Part shown: positions 27,086 through 34,727 of the stretch, one piece after another
Layout of the letters: the number at the start of each line of letters is the position of its first letter
How positions within the stretch are numbered: position 1 is the first letter of the stretch
Origin: CAVVNN01 sp963838035
GTDB taxonomy: Bacteria > Actinomycetota > Thermoleophilia > Solirubrobacterales > 70-9
Assembly (NCBI GenBank): GCA_963838035.1
Contig: CAWIPM010000006.1
Span: 62,001 to 126,000, forward strand
DNA length: 64,000 nucleotides
Direction of reading: 5' to 3'
The notes under the pieces: model-generated
Databases searched by the model: none
Seen by the model: only the letters and a program-made list of their open reading frames with translations
What the model was told of the DNA's origin: nothing
Position numbers and translations under genes: made by a program

Positions 27086-27711
27086 TGGAGAGCGCGACCG
27101 TCAGCCTGGGGCACGGCCACGCCGAGGAGCACCATGGGCCGCCCGAGGCCAATCAGAGCTCTCGCATCGACCGCCAGACCCTCGGCATCCTGCTCTTCAT
27201 CGTCTCCGAGATCATGCTGTTCGGGGCCTTCTTCGCGTCCTACTTCTTCCTCCGCGTAGTCGTCAACCCGCCCGCCTGGCCGCCGCACCCCTACCAGCTG
27301 CCGGTCGCGGTCGCGGGGGTCAACACGGCGATCCTCGTCTCCTCCAGCTTCACGGTCCACTACGCCCTGGAGTCGATCCGCCGGGGCAACCGCAACGGGC
27401 TGAAACTCGGCCTGGTCCTGACCTGGATGCTGGGGGCGACCTTCCTCTTCATCCAGATCAACGAGTACTCCCACATCGGTTTCAGCGCCCGCGACCTCGC
27501 CTTCGGCTCGATCTTCTACGGCCTCACCGGCCTGCACGGCGCCCACGTCTTCGTCGGGCTGATGCTGCTCACCTTCGCCACGATCCGAGCCTTCCGAGGT
27601 CATTTCGGCCCCAAGGCCGAGGACCATCTCGGCGTCGAGGTGCCCGGCATCTACTGGCACTTCGTCGACGTGATGTGGATCATCGTCTACACGACGGTCT
27701 ACATCCTCTGA
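27085..27711 (+). CDS. ctaE: Cytochrome c oxidase subunit III
   Basis: 208 residues, five predicted helices, the short bacterial form. Family stretches: ILLFIVSEIMLFGAFFASYF, FYGLTGLHGAHVFVGL and IYWHFVDVMWIIVYTTVYIL. The N terminus is His-rich (GHGHAEEHHG). It stabilises subunit I and aids proton uptake. The start overlaps the preceding stop (TGATG). Last major gene of the plus-strand oxidase operon. Confidence 0.94.
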   Translation: MESATVSLGHGHAEEHHGPPEANQSSRIDRQTLGILLFIVSEIMLFGAFFASYFFLRVVVNPPAWPPHPYQLPVAVAGVNTAILVSSSFTVHYALESIRRGNRNGLKLGLVLTWMLGATFLFIQINEYSHIGFSARDLAFGSIFYGLTGLHGAHVFVGLMLLTFATIRAFRGHFGPKAEDHLGVEVPGIYWHFVDVMWIIVYTTVYIL

Positions 27712-27740
27712 AGCTCTCCGAGGAGGCGGTCTTTCGGTGG

Positions 27741-27878
27741 GTGGTGATCGTCGGGATCGCCGCTGGGTCTGTGATTGCCCTGACGCTTCTGACCCGGCCG
27801 TTGGTGGGAGCGCTGTGGGGGTTGGCGCTGGTCTGCGCAGGAGTTGCCTACGCCTACCGCTGGCTCAGGGGTCGGTAG
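27741..27878 (+). CDS. Small two-helix membrane protein after ctaE
   Basis: About 45 residues if started at GTG 27741, after an AGGAGG at 27721. It forms two hydrophobic segments (VVIVGIAAGSVIALTLL and LWGLALVCAGVAYAYRWL). It could be a small oxidase accessory subunit such as a subunit IV remnant. The start is uncertain (GTG 27741 or 27744, or coding from the ctaE stop) and the 3' end overlaps the convergent gene by 14 bases. Confidence 0.42.
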   Translation: MVIVGIAAGSVIALTLLTRPLVGALWGLALVCAGVAYAYRWLRGR

Positions 27879-28629
27879 CGCGCCCACGGATCTCGAGAAC
27901 GGCCAGCGTCAGGGCGATCGGGACGGTTGCCGGCAGCTCGTCGACAGCGAAGAAGAGGAGGTCGAAGGACAGGGCGAGGACTCCGGCCAGCGCCGCTCCC
28001 GTCAGCTGCACGCGGCGGTCTCGGGCAAGGAGCGCGCCCAGCGTGGCGGCGATGAAGAGGTCGCCGAAGCCGATCGCGGCGGAGCCGAAGGTGGCGATCT
28101 GGAGACGGGGAAGGCCCCCCGGGGAGACGGTGCTGAGGACTGCGTTGGGGCCCTGCAGGAGGTCGGTGGCGACCAGCCAGGTGTCTACCGCGGCCATTGC
28201 GTAGATCCCCAGCTTCAGCCATTTGGCAGGGACGACGCAGGCGAGCACCCAGCCGAGGCTGACGCAGGCCAGAGCGGAGAGTGAGAGGGCCGCCGCCTCA
28301 CCGGTGAGCGAGCCCTCGAGGGCCCAGGCGGCGGCGAAGAGCGGGACGACGAGCAGCGCCAGGCTGGGACGCCCTCCCCGCAGAAGGCCGCCGAGAGCCA
28401 GCGCCGCCAGCGGCGGCACCGCGACGAGCGCCAGGTAGGTGAGAGCCCGCGCGGAGGCCGAGTCGAGCGCGATCGCCGCGATCACGACGGCGATCGAGGC
28501 CGGCGGGACGATCGCCCACCAGCGGCTGCGCAGGCCGTCAAGGGCGGCCCACTCAGCACGCTTCGGGGCCGCGACCAACGTCGCCTGGACGAGGCTGAGG
28601 ACGCCGATCGAGAGCGCGAAGGGAAGCAT
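27865..28629 (-). CDS. Presenilin/SPP-like GxGD membrane protein (putative intramembrane aspartyl protease)
   Basis: 254 residues, about eight helices. The C-terminal half reproduces the three hallmarks of family A22: an Asp in a helix (Asp149 in AMAAVDTWLVATD), the GxGD motif about 40 residues later (Asp190 in AIGFGDLFIAATLGALLAR), and a PAL-like motif before the last helix (LPATVPIALTL, residues 232-242). The first Asp follows Val rather than the usual Tyr. Family known: A22 cleaves within membranes. Inference: this is a bacterial homologue. It lies 10 bases after ctaA on the same strand; the substrate is unknown. Confidence 0.6.
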   Translation of the reverse strand: MLPFALSIGVLSLVQATLVAAPKRAEWAALDGLRSRWWAIVPPASIAVVIAAIALDSASARALTYLALVAVPPLAALALGGLLRGGRPSLALLVVPLFAAAWALEGSLTGEAAALSLSALACVSLGWVLACVVPAKWLKLGIYAMAAVDTWLVATDLLQGPNAVLSTVSPGGLPRLQIATFGSAAIGFGDLFIAATLGALLARDRRVQLTGAALAGVLALSFDLLFFAVDELPATVPIALTLAVLEIRGRATDP

Positions 28630-28639
28630 CGGCGCGGGC

Positions 28640-29611
28640 TTAAGCCCGCACCCTCAGCTCGTCCGGAGCGGGAGGTTCCGCGGTCAGGGCGGCCGTGTCG
28701 CGGGGCTCGAGCCGGCCGGCCGTGGCGACCGTCCAGAGCATCGCCAGCCAGGTGACGGTGGCAAGTGCTACGTGAACCCAGACGATCTCGGTGGGAAGTT
28801 TCAGCACCCACTGGAGGCCTCCCACGGCCCCCTGCAGGGCGAGCAGGCCGATCAAGGCGGTCAGTGGCCTCACGGCGCGCCGGTCGCCTCCCTCCCGGCG
28901 CAGCAGCAGCCAGACCCCGATCGCCGCGAGCCCGAACACCGTGGCGATCGCGGCGTGACGCTGGACGACCCATTCGAGCGTCTTCGTTCCCTCGAATGTG
29001 AAGCGGTGGACGAGCTGCCCGGCATGGGCCCCGGCGTGCGGTCCAGAGGCGGTCGCGACGGTACCGGCGGCGATCGTCAGCTGGCCGATCGGGATCAGGC
29101 AGCGCACCGCCCAGACGCCGAGGCGGTCAGTCGAGCGACGCCGCTCCCAGGGCTCGTACCTCGCGCACCAGGCCAGGGCGAAGGCCGCGTCGAGGAGCAT
29201 CATCGAGAGGATGAAGTGGAGCATCACCAGGCCGGGGGCGAGGTGGTACTTGACGACGAGGGCGCCGAGGATCGCCTGCCCCATCACCCCGAGCGGGAGC
29301 AGTGCCCCGAACAGCGCCAGATGCCAGCGGTAAGGGCGGCGGAAGAAGGCGAGCACGCTGGCGGCGATCACAGCGATCCCGACGAACCCGGTCAGGACCC
29401 GGTTGCCGTACTCGATCACCGCGTGGGATTCGAGTGGCGGCACGGGCTGGCCGTAGCACCTGGGCCAGTCCGGGCAGCCGAGCCCGGAGCCGGTCAGCCG
29501 CACGCCGGCGCCGGTGAAGACGATCAGCGAGAGTGCCAGGAGCGCCACCAGGGTCACCTGCGCGTAGCGCTGCGGTGAGATCTCGAGGCGGTCTGCGATT
29601 CGTTCCCGCAT
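28640..29611 (-). CDS. ctaA: Heme A synthase (COX15/CtaA family)
   Basis: Oxidises the heme O methyl group to make heme A for the aa3 oxidase. 323 residues, eight helices. The N-terminal loop has the conserved cysteine pair in GLGCPDWPRCYG. Helix histidines appear in ALHF-type positions (MLHFILSMMLLDAAF, LVHRFTFEG, VVQRHAAIATVF, WVHVALATV). It works with CtaB (31357-32253), which makes heme O. Both flank the oxidase genes. Confidence 0.93.
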   Translation of the reverse strand: MRERIADRLEISPQRYAQVTLVALLALSLIVFTGAGVRLTGSGLGCPDWPRCYGQPVPPLESHAVIEYGNRVLTGFVGIAVIAASVLAFFRRPYRWHLALFGALLPLGVMGQAILGALVVKYHLAPGLVMLHFILSMMLLDAAFALAWCARYEPWERRRSTDRLGVWAVRCLIPIGQLTIAAGTVATASGPHAGAHAGQLVHRFTFEGTKTLEWVVQRHAAIATVFGLAAIGVWLLLRREGGDRRAVRPLTALIGLLALQGAVGGLQWVLKLPTEIVWVHVALATVTWLAMLWTVATAGRLEPRDTAALTAEPPAPDELRVRA

Positions 29612-29654
29612 CGTCGATTGATGATGCCAGCGACCGCCTCCGGCCGCTCCCGGC

Positions 29655-30374
29655 TCAGCCGCCCTTGCCCTGCGACCCGCCCGACCCGCCCTTCGAGCCC
29701 TTGGCTGTCGATTCGAGCAGGTATTCGACCAGCTGTTCTACTTCGCTCGGTTTGATCAGGGCGGCGAAGTTCGCCGGCATCACGTTCGCCGGGTAGCCCT
29801 TGGCGATCTGGGCGTTGGGGTCAACGATCGATTCCTTGACAAACGCGGCGCTCTTGCCGGGCAGGACTTCGTCGAGATTCGGGCCGGTCACACCGCCCGA
29901 GCCGGCGGCGGCGAGCGTGTGGCAGGTACCGCAGCCGTTGTTGGCGAAGACCTGCGCGCCCGGCCCGCCCGGAACCTTCGGCGGTGCGGCCCCGGGGACC
30001 CCGGCGTAGAGGCCGACGTAGGCGGCGACATCCTCCAGGTCCTGGCCGGTGACGACGTCCTGCGGCATCGAGACCGCCGGGTCGGCGGTGCTCGGACGGG
30101 GGAACTCGACCTGCGCCTTGACCACTCCTTCGACCGTCGCTCCGGTCTCCCCGGCCGCCCGCGCCGCGGCGAAGGCGTCATCGAGGTTGGGGCCGATCTG
30201 CGCGGTGGTTCCAGCCTGGGCAAGCGTGTGGCATACGCCGCACTTCTGGACGAACAGGACCCGGCCCCGGGTCGTGTCGGCGGTGCTCGTGCCGCAGCCG
30301 GACGCGGCAGCGACGATTGCGGCCAGGGCGCCGAGGACGAGCAGCGGGCGGATGAGGTTCACAGGTCTGGGCAT
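29655..30374 (-). CDS. Diheme cytochrome c lipoprotein
   Basis: 239 residues from ATG 30374. Lipoprotein signal with lipobox ASGC, then two class I cytochrome c domains: CGVCH near residue 45 and CGTCH near residue 150. Candidate methionine ligands are in VSMPQDVV and NVMPANFA. The tail is Lys/Gly/Ser-rich. A membrane-tethered diheme cytochrome beside an oxidase whose subunit II lacks a fused heme domain is a likely electron donor to CuA. The open frame upstream of 30374 is non-homologous. Confidence 0.9.
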   Translation of the reverse strand: MPRPVNLIRPLLVLGALAAIVAAASGCGTSTADTTRGRVLFVQKCGVCHTLAQAGTTAQIGPNLDDAFAAARAAGETGATVEGVVKAQVEFPRPSTADPAVSMPQDVVTGQDLEDVAAYVGLYAGVPGAAPPKVPGGPGAQVFANNGCGTCHTLAAAGSGGVTGPNLDEVLPGKSAAFVKESIVDPNAQIAKGYPANVMPANFAALIKPSEVEQLVEYLLESTAKGSKGGSGGSQGKGG

Positions 30375-30500
30375 ACGGCGCGAGGCGCGCCGGAGTCTAT
30401 ATGTCGGAGGCACGGAGAAGCGGCCTGTCCGGCGCCATCCGGGGTGTAGCCTTGAGTCGATTCGCACGATCCCTTAAACCAGCGGAGGAGAGGCCGGAAT

Positions 30501-30902
30501 ATGCAGGTGAGGGAAGGGATGTCGGAGGTGGTCCTGACGGTCGGCCCGTCGCACACGCTGCGCGAGGCGGCCCGGAAGATGGTCGAGAAGGGGACCGGGG
30601 CGGCACTTGTCACCGAGGCCGAGTCGCCGGTCCCGAGGGTCGTCACCGAGCGCGACCTGCTGATCTCGATCGGCAGGGGAGATGACCCCGATGTCGAGCT
30701 GGTCGCCGACCACATGAGCGACAGCGTCATCACCGCCTCCCCCGACTGGAGCCTCGAGCGGGCGGCTGCGGAGATGTCGCACCGCGGCGTCCGCCACCTG
30801 ATCGTCTTCGACGATGCCGAGCTCGTCGGCGTCCTCTCGATGCGCGACATCGTCAGGGTGTGGACGAGCGAGGGCGCAACCTCCGGGATGACCCCCGACT
30901 GA
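30501..30902 (+). CDS. CBS-domain-pair protein
   Basis: 133 residues, almost entirely two CBS motifs: VREGMSEVVLTVGPSHTLREAA with VVTERDLL, and VADHMSDSVITASPDWSLERAA with VGVLSMRDIV. Predicted cytosolic nucleotide sensor with no fused effector domain. GGAGGAGAGG just upstream of ATG 30501 is a strong ribosome-binding site. It stands alone on the plus strand between respiratory genes on the minus strand. Confidence 0.86.
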   Translation: MQVREGMSEVVLTVGPSHTLREAARKMVEKGTGAALVTEAESPVPRVVTERDLLISIGRGDDPDVELVADHMSDSVITASPDWSLERAAAEMSHRGVRHLIVFDDAELVGVLSMRDIVRVWTSEGATSGMTPD

Positions 30903-30917
30903 GGCCGTCTCAGGCCG

Positions 30918-31208
30918 TCAGGACGGTGGGAACTTGATCATCTCGACCGGCAAGACGGCGCCGCGGGCCCGCTGCTTGCGCGGCAGGCGGAAGAAGTCGC
31001 GAATCGCTCCCCGGACGAGATTGCGGAAGGCGCCGATGAAGATGACCGCGCCGGCGATCGCGTAGATCCAGGCCGGGAAGATGAACCCGTTCGCGTAGGT
31101 GCCGCCGACCAGCCCCAGCGCTGCCAGCGCGAGGAAGGCGGGCGCCCAGGAGGAGCGCGGCGCGTAGACCAGCTCGCCGGGCTCGGGGATGTCGCGGTGC
31201 TCGCTCAT
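30918..31208 (-). CDS. Cytochrome c oxidase subunit IV-like membrane protein
   Basis: 96 residues with two helices (SWAPAFLALAALGLVGGTY and FIFPAWIYAIAGAVIFIGAF). An N-terminal acidic GELVYAPRSS stretch and a basic cytosolic loop (RLPRKQRARG) resemble small actinobacterial oxidase subunit IV proteins. Its start overlaps the 37-residue peptide gene by 4 bases. It is the last gene of the divergent COX2-COX1-CtaB operon and may belong to that complex or to the canonical oxidase. Confidence 0.62.
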   Translation of the reverse strand: MSEHRDIPEPGELVYAPRSSWAPAFLALAALGLVGGTYANGFIFPAWIYAIAGAVIFIGAFRNLVRGAIRDFFRLPRKQRARGAVLPVEMIKFPPS

Positions 31209-31318
31209 TGCGCGATGTAGAGCAGCGCGAAGACGAAGGAGAGGGCGAAGATCGCCGCGGCGAAGCCGCCGGCCACCAGGCCTCCGATCATGTTGCGCCT
31301 TGCGGCCTCGCGATCCAC
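31205..31318 (-). CDS. 37-residue single-helix membrane peptide
   Basis: Starting at GTG 31318, the frame encodes VDREAARRNMIGG followed by one helix (FAAAIFALSFVFALLYIAQ). An internal ATG at 31291 would give a 28-residue form. Its stop overlaps the subunit IV-like start (ATGA). Single-helix peptides of this size are common oxidase accessory subunits. It lies 38 bases after ctaB. The evidence is operon position, overlap and the amphipathic start; no family is recognised. Confidence 0.55.
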   Translation of the reverse strand: MDREAARRNMIGGLVAGGFAAAIFALSFVFALLYIAQ

Positions 31319-31356
31319 GGTCGGATTTCTATCAGGGTCTCGGGACCGAGCGACCT

Positions 31357-32253
31357 TCAGACGTGGGCGTCGACGGCCATCGCCAGGAAGAGGGTCGCAA
31401 GGTAGGCAAGCGAGTAGAGGTAGGTACGCAGGGCCCAGCGGCGCTCGGCGCTGCGCAGGAGGCGCACCGCGCAATAGATGAAGCCGGCGCCCAGGGTTAT
31501 CGAAGCAACCAGGTAGGGAACGCCGAAGCCGCCGGCGCAGAAGGGAAGCTGGGTCACCGCGTAGAGAAGGACCGTGTAGAGGAGGATCTGGCGTCGCGTC
31601 TCCGTCTCGCCGCGAACCACCGGCAGCATCGGGATGCCCGCCTTCGCGTACTCGTCCTTCATCAGCAGCGAGAGCGCCCAGAAGTGGGGCGGTGTCCAGA
31701 AGAAGACGATCGCGAAGAGGTAGAGGGCGGTGCCGCTGAGCCCGCCGGTGACCGCCGCCCAGGCGACCAGCGGCGGCACCGCGCCCGCGGCGCCGCCGAT
31801 CACGATGTTCTGCGGCGTGCTGCGCTTCAGCCACAGCGTGTAGACGCAGACGTAGCCGAGCAGCCCGCTGAGCGAGAGCACCGCCGCCAGCGGGTTCACG
31901 GTGAGCGCCAGCAGCGCGAAGGAGGAGCAGCCGAGCAGCACGCCGAAGGTGAGCCCCGCGGCGGGGGAGATTCTGCCGCTTGCCACCGGGCGGTCGGCGG
32001 TGCGGGCCATCGTGCGGTCGATGTCGCGGTCGACGACGTGGTTGATCGCCCCGGCTCCGCCGGCCGAGAGCGCGCCGCCAAGGCAGGTGAGGAAGATCAG
32101 CCCGATCGACGGGTCGCCCGCCACGTACATCGTCGTCACGGTGATGAACAGCAACAGCGACTGCACCTTCGGCTTGGTCAGCGTCAGGTAGTCGCGGACG
32201 ACGCTGAGTGCCGCCGGTCGCCTTGAAACCGCCGCCGCCGCTGTGGCTTCCAT
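31357..32253 (-). CDS. ctaB: Protoheme IX farnesyltransferase (heme O synthase)
   Basis: UbiA-family prenyltransferase adding farnesyl to heme B. 298 residues, about nine helices. Asp-rich motifs: NHVVDRDIDRTMARTADRP (Mg-diphosphate site) and MKDEYAKAGIPMLPV; also TLTKPKVQSLLLFI near the N terminus. It is encoded 5 bases after the degenerate COX1-like gene, yet its product is needed for heme A of the canonical oxidase. Confidence 0.95.
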   Translation of the reverse strand: MEATAAAAVSRRPAALSVVRDYLTLTKPKVQSLLLFITVTTMYVAGDPSIGLIFLTCLGGALSAGGAGAINHVVDRDIDRTMARTADRPVASGRISPAAGLTFGVLLGCSSFALLALTVNPLAAVLSLSGLLGYVCVYTLWLKRSTPQNIVIGGAAGAVPPLVAWAAVTGGLSGTALYLFAIVFFWTPPHFWALSLLMKDEYAKAGIPMLPVVRGETETRRQILLYTVLLYAVTQLPFCAGGFGVPYLVASITLGAGFIYCAVRLLRSAERRWALRTYLYSLAYLATLFLAMAVDAHV

Positions 32254-32258
32254 CGCCC

Positions 32259-33944
32259 TCAGGCTATCGGCTGGGACTCGCGCGTGGGAGATGTTGCGCG
32301 AGCGCTGCGGTGGGCGATCGCCTCGCGGATGTCCCGCATCGGCCGTCCGCTGCGGACATCGGGCAGCACGTCGAAGTTATGGGGCTCGGGGGGCGAGAGC
32401 GTGAACCACTCGAGCGAGTCGGCGCTCCAGGGGTCGTGTCCCGCCTCCGCGCCCCCGGTGCGGCTGAGGATCGCGTTGACCAGCGTCAGCACGATCCCGG
32501 TCGCAAGGACAAGGGCTCCGATCGAGGCGATCAGGTTGTAGGCATTGACGCCGGTGCCGTCGAAGAACTTGTAGGCGTCGACCACCTCGCCCTGGACGGC
32601 GCCGGCGAAGAAGAGCGGGACGAAGGCGACCAGGATGCCCACTGCCATCGTCCAGAAGGAGATTCGGGCCAGGCTCTCCCCCATCGTCCGCCCGGTCATC
32701 TTCGGGAACCAGTAGTGGAGCGCGGCGAAGCCACCGAAGACGCTGCCGCCGACCAGGGCGAAGTGGGTCGCTGCCGTAGCGTCGGTCGTGTTCTTCAGCT
32801 GCCAGGCGGCGCCGACCATCGATTGCTCGATCTCGGCGCCGAGGCCGATCGAGATCGCCGAGATCGCGCCGACCGCGAAGAGCAGTGGCGCCCGCATCCG
32901 CAGGGTCCCTCCGGCCATCGTCGCGATCAGGTTGAAGACGACGAGGCCAAAGGGGACGATCAGCGCCAGCGACATCACCATCGCGAAATACATCCAGCCG
33001 ATGCCGATCGGCGCGGTGAGCATGTTCTGCATCCAGGAGAGCGTGCCCACGACCGCGATCGCGACCAGCGAGCCGATCGTCGTCCCGCGCCCCTCCAGCG
33101 GCTTGCGAGCAAAGGCCGGGACAATCTCGGCAATCGCGCCGAAGGCCGCGATCAGGATCAGCATGTATGCGCCGGTGTAGAAGATCCAGCTCAGGTGCTG
33201 CCAGAGCAGGGGCGCCCCGCCGGCGCCGTCGGCGAAGAAGGTCCCGCCGAAGTTGCGATCGATCATCAGCATCGTGATCGCCGCCAGCATCACCGGGCCG
33301 ATCACGAGCAGCAGCCAGGAGGAGATCGCTCCGGCCCATGCGAAGACCGGCAGCCGCCGCCAGGCCATCCCCGGGGCGCGCATGTTGCGAATCGTGGTCA
33401 CCAGGTCGATCGCGATCAGGACGAAGCCGAGCGTTGCCAGGCCGCTTGCCGTGGCCCAGGCATCGACCCCGTTGTTGGAGAGGAAGGCCAGCTCGGAGAG
33501 CGGGGCCAGTGGGTTGACGCCGGCCTCCGACGGGGTGAAAAGGTAGCCGGCGTAGAGCACCGTCGCTCCGGCGATGTAGAGCCAGACGCCGAGCTGGCCG
33601 AGCCGCGGCAAGGCGGTCCCCCGGGCGCCGATCTGCAGCGGCACCACGTAGTAGAAGAGACCCAGCGCGAGCGGGATGGCAAATAAGAAGATCGCCGTCG
33701 CCCCATAGAGGGAGAGCATCCGGTTGAAGGTGACGGGGGGGAGGAAGGTGTTCTCCGGCACCGCGAGCTGCAGCCTCATCAGCAGCAGCTCGAGCAGGGC
33801 GAGGGAGAGAAATCCCAGCGCGGCGGTGACGAGGATGCGGCCGACGTCCTTGTGGTCTGCGCTGGTGGCGAGTTCGACCCAGCGCGGGCGCCGCTGCGGG
33901 AAGCCTTCGGTGACGAGCTCTGGGCGCGCCTCGGCTCCGCTCAT
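32259..33944 (-). CDS. COX1-like protein lacking five of six metal-ligand histidines
   Basis: 561 residues from ATG 33944, about 12 or more helices, clearly a heme-copper oxidase subunit I homologue (ALPRLGQLGVWL, MRAPGMAWRRLPVFAW, HYWFPKMTGR, NPW-like AGHDPWSADSLEWF). Ungapped alignment with the canonical CtaD here gives: heme a His to Tyr80; CuB His to Thr257, with the cross-linked Tyr to Met261; the CuB His pair to Gln306-Asn307; heme a3 His to Ala392. Only His394 (second heme a ligand) is kept. It cannot form a CuB-heme a3 site. The intact frame and ATGA overlap with the COX2-like gene argue against a decaying gene. Confidence 0.85.
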   Translation of the reverse strand: MSGAEARPELVTEGFPQRRPRWVELATSADHKDVGRILVTAALGFLSLALLELLLMRLQLAVPENTFLPPVTFNRMLSLYGATAIFLFAIPLALGLFYYVVPLQIGARGTALPRLGQLGVWLYIAGATVLYAGYLFTPSEAGVNPLAPLSELAFLSNNGVDAWATASGLATLGFVLIAIDLVTTIRNMRAPGMAWRRLPVFAWAGAISSWLLLVIGPVMLAAITMLMIDRNFGGTFFADGAGGAPLLWQHLSWIFYTGAYMLILIAAFGAIAEIVPAFARKPLEGRGTTIGSLVAIAVVGTLSWMQNMLTAPIGIGWMYFAMVMSLALIVPFGLVVFNLIATMAGGTLRMRAPLLFAVGAISAISIGLGAEIEQSMVGAAWQLKNTTDATAATHFALVGGSVFGGFAALHYWFPKMTGRTMGESLARISFWTMAVGILVAFVPLFFAGAVQGEVVDAYKFFDGTGVNAYNLIASIGALVLATGIVLTLVNAILSRTGGAEAGHDPWSADSLEWFTLSPPEPHNFDVLPDVRSGRPMRDIREAIAHRSARATSPTRESQPIA

Positions 33945-34639
33945 GGGACTTCTCCGTTCTGGATCTGGCCGACCACGCGTTTCTGGGCCGCTTCGATCTC
34001 GGCCTTCTGCCGCTTCACGAAGGCTTTGTATTTCTCCGGGGAGACGACTTCGACCGCAGTCCGCATCGCCGCATAGGCCTGCCCCGACAGGGTCGCGGCC
34101 TGGCCGTCGAAGGTCCCTTCTTCGTCGGCCCGGAAGACGACCTCGTTGACCTTGCCGGGCACCGCGTCGCGCTTGCCGGAGAGGTCGGGGACGTCCCATG
34201 TGTGGACGACGTCGGTGGAGACGAGGTCGAGGACGACGGCGGTGTCGACCGGGACGACCAGCTTGTAGTAGGAGAAGGCTCCGTTGGGGTAGTCGTAGCG
34301 CCACAGCCACTGCTGGCCGGTCGCTTCGATCCTCAGCGGTCGGGAGTGGGCGGCGGCGAGGCCGGCCGGCCCGGTCGCCGGCATCTGGCGAGACCTTTCG
34401 GTGTAGATGATGCTGAGGACCAGGATCGCCACGGCGAAGACGGTCAGCGCCGCGCCGACCCGGAACTGGATCCGCCGGCCGCGGCTCGCCGGCCGCGGCT
34501 CGTCGCCCCGCTCGCCCCGATAGCGGCGCACGGTGTAGATCAGCGCGACGTTGACCGCGACGACGACGATCGCCGCGGCGGCGAGGCCGATCCAAAGCAG
34601 CGTGTCGATCTGGTCGGTGCCAGGAGAGTGGGGCGCCAA
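33941..34639 (-). CDS. COX2-like protein lacking the CuA site
   Basis: 232 residues from TTG 34639. Two helices (about 14-38 and 60-80), then a cupredoxin-type domain (QQWLWRYDYPNGAFSYYKL, DVVHTWDVPDLSGKRDAVPGKVN). At the CuA loop the order A181-T183-S185-Y189-M192 replaces C-E-C-H-M; only His146 and Met192 remain, so no CuA can form. The C-terminal tail is helical and charged. Loss of CuA alone would suggest a quinol oxidase, but the partner subunit I is also dead. It overlaps the COX1-like gene by 4 bases. Confidence 0.83.
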   Translation of the reverse strand: MAPHSPGTDQIDTLLWIGLAAAAIVVVAVNVALIYTVRRYRGERGDEPRPASRGRRIQFRVGAALTVFAVAILVLSIIYTERSRQMPATGPAGLAAAHSRPLRIEATGQQWLWRYDYPNGAFSYYKLVVPVDTAVVLDLVSTDVVHTWDVPDLSGKRDAVPGKVNEVVFRADEEGTFDGQAATLSGQAYAAMRTAVEVVSPEKYKAFVKRQKAEIEAAQKRVVGQIQNGEVP

Positions 34640-34711
34640 AGCGCGGCCATTCTAATCACGTAGCCAGCCATCGCGGCGGCGCGCCGTGGCTCCCGGGGTG
34701 CAGCGCCGACC

Positions 34712-34717
34712 TATACT
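34712..34717 (+). promoter_or_regulatory. Probable -10 box for the PAP2-type gene
   Basis: TATACT ends 10 bases before ATG 34728, with no ribosome-binding site, fitting leaderless transcription. It lies in the 88-base gap divergent from the COX2-like gene. Confidence 0.42.
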
Positions 34718-34727
34718 CGCCGACCCT

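Noticed and set aside
32259..33944. Interpretation of the COX1-like protein as a nitric oxide reductase or alternative NOR-type enzyme
   Set aside because: Those enzymes still keep the three non-heme metal histidines and the high-spin heme ligand; here all four positions are replaced.
33941..34639. Interpretation of the COX2-like protein as a quinol oxidase subunit II
   Set aside because: Loss of CuA fits, but its coupled subunit I has no oxygen-reducing site, so a quinol oxidase is not possible.
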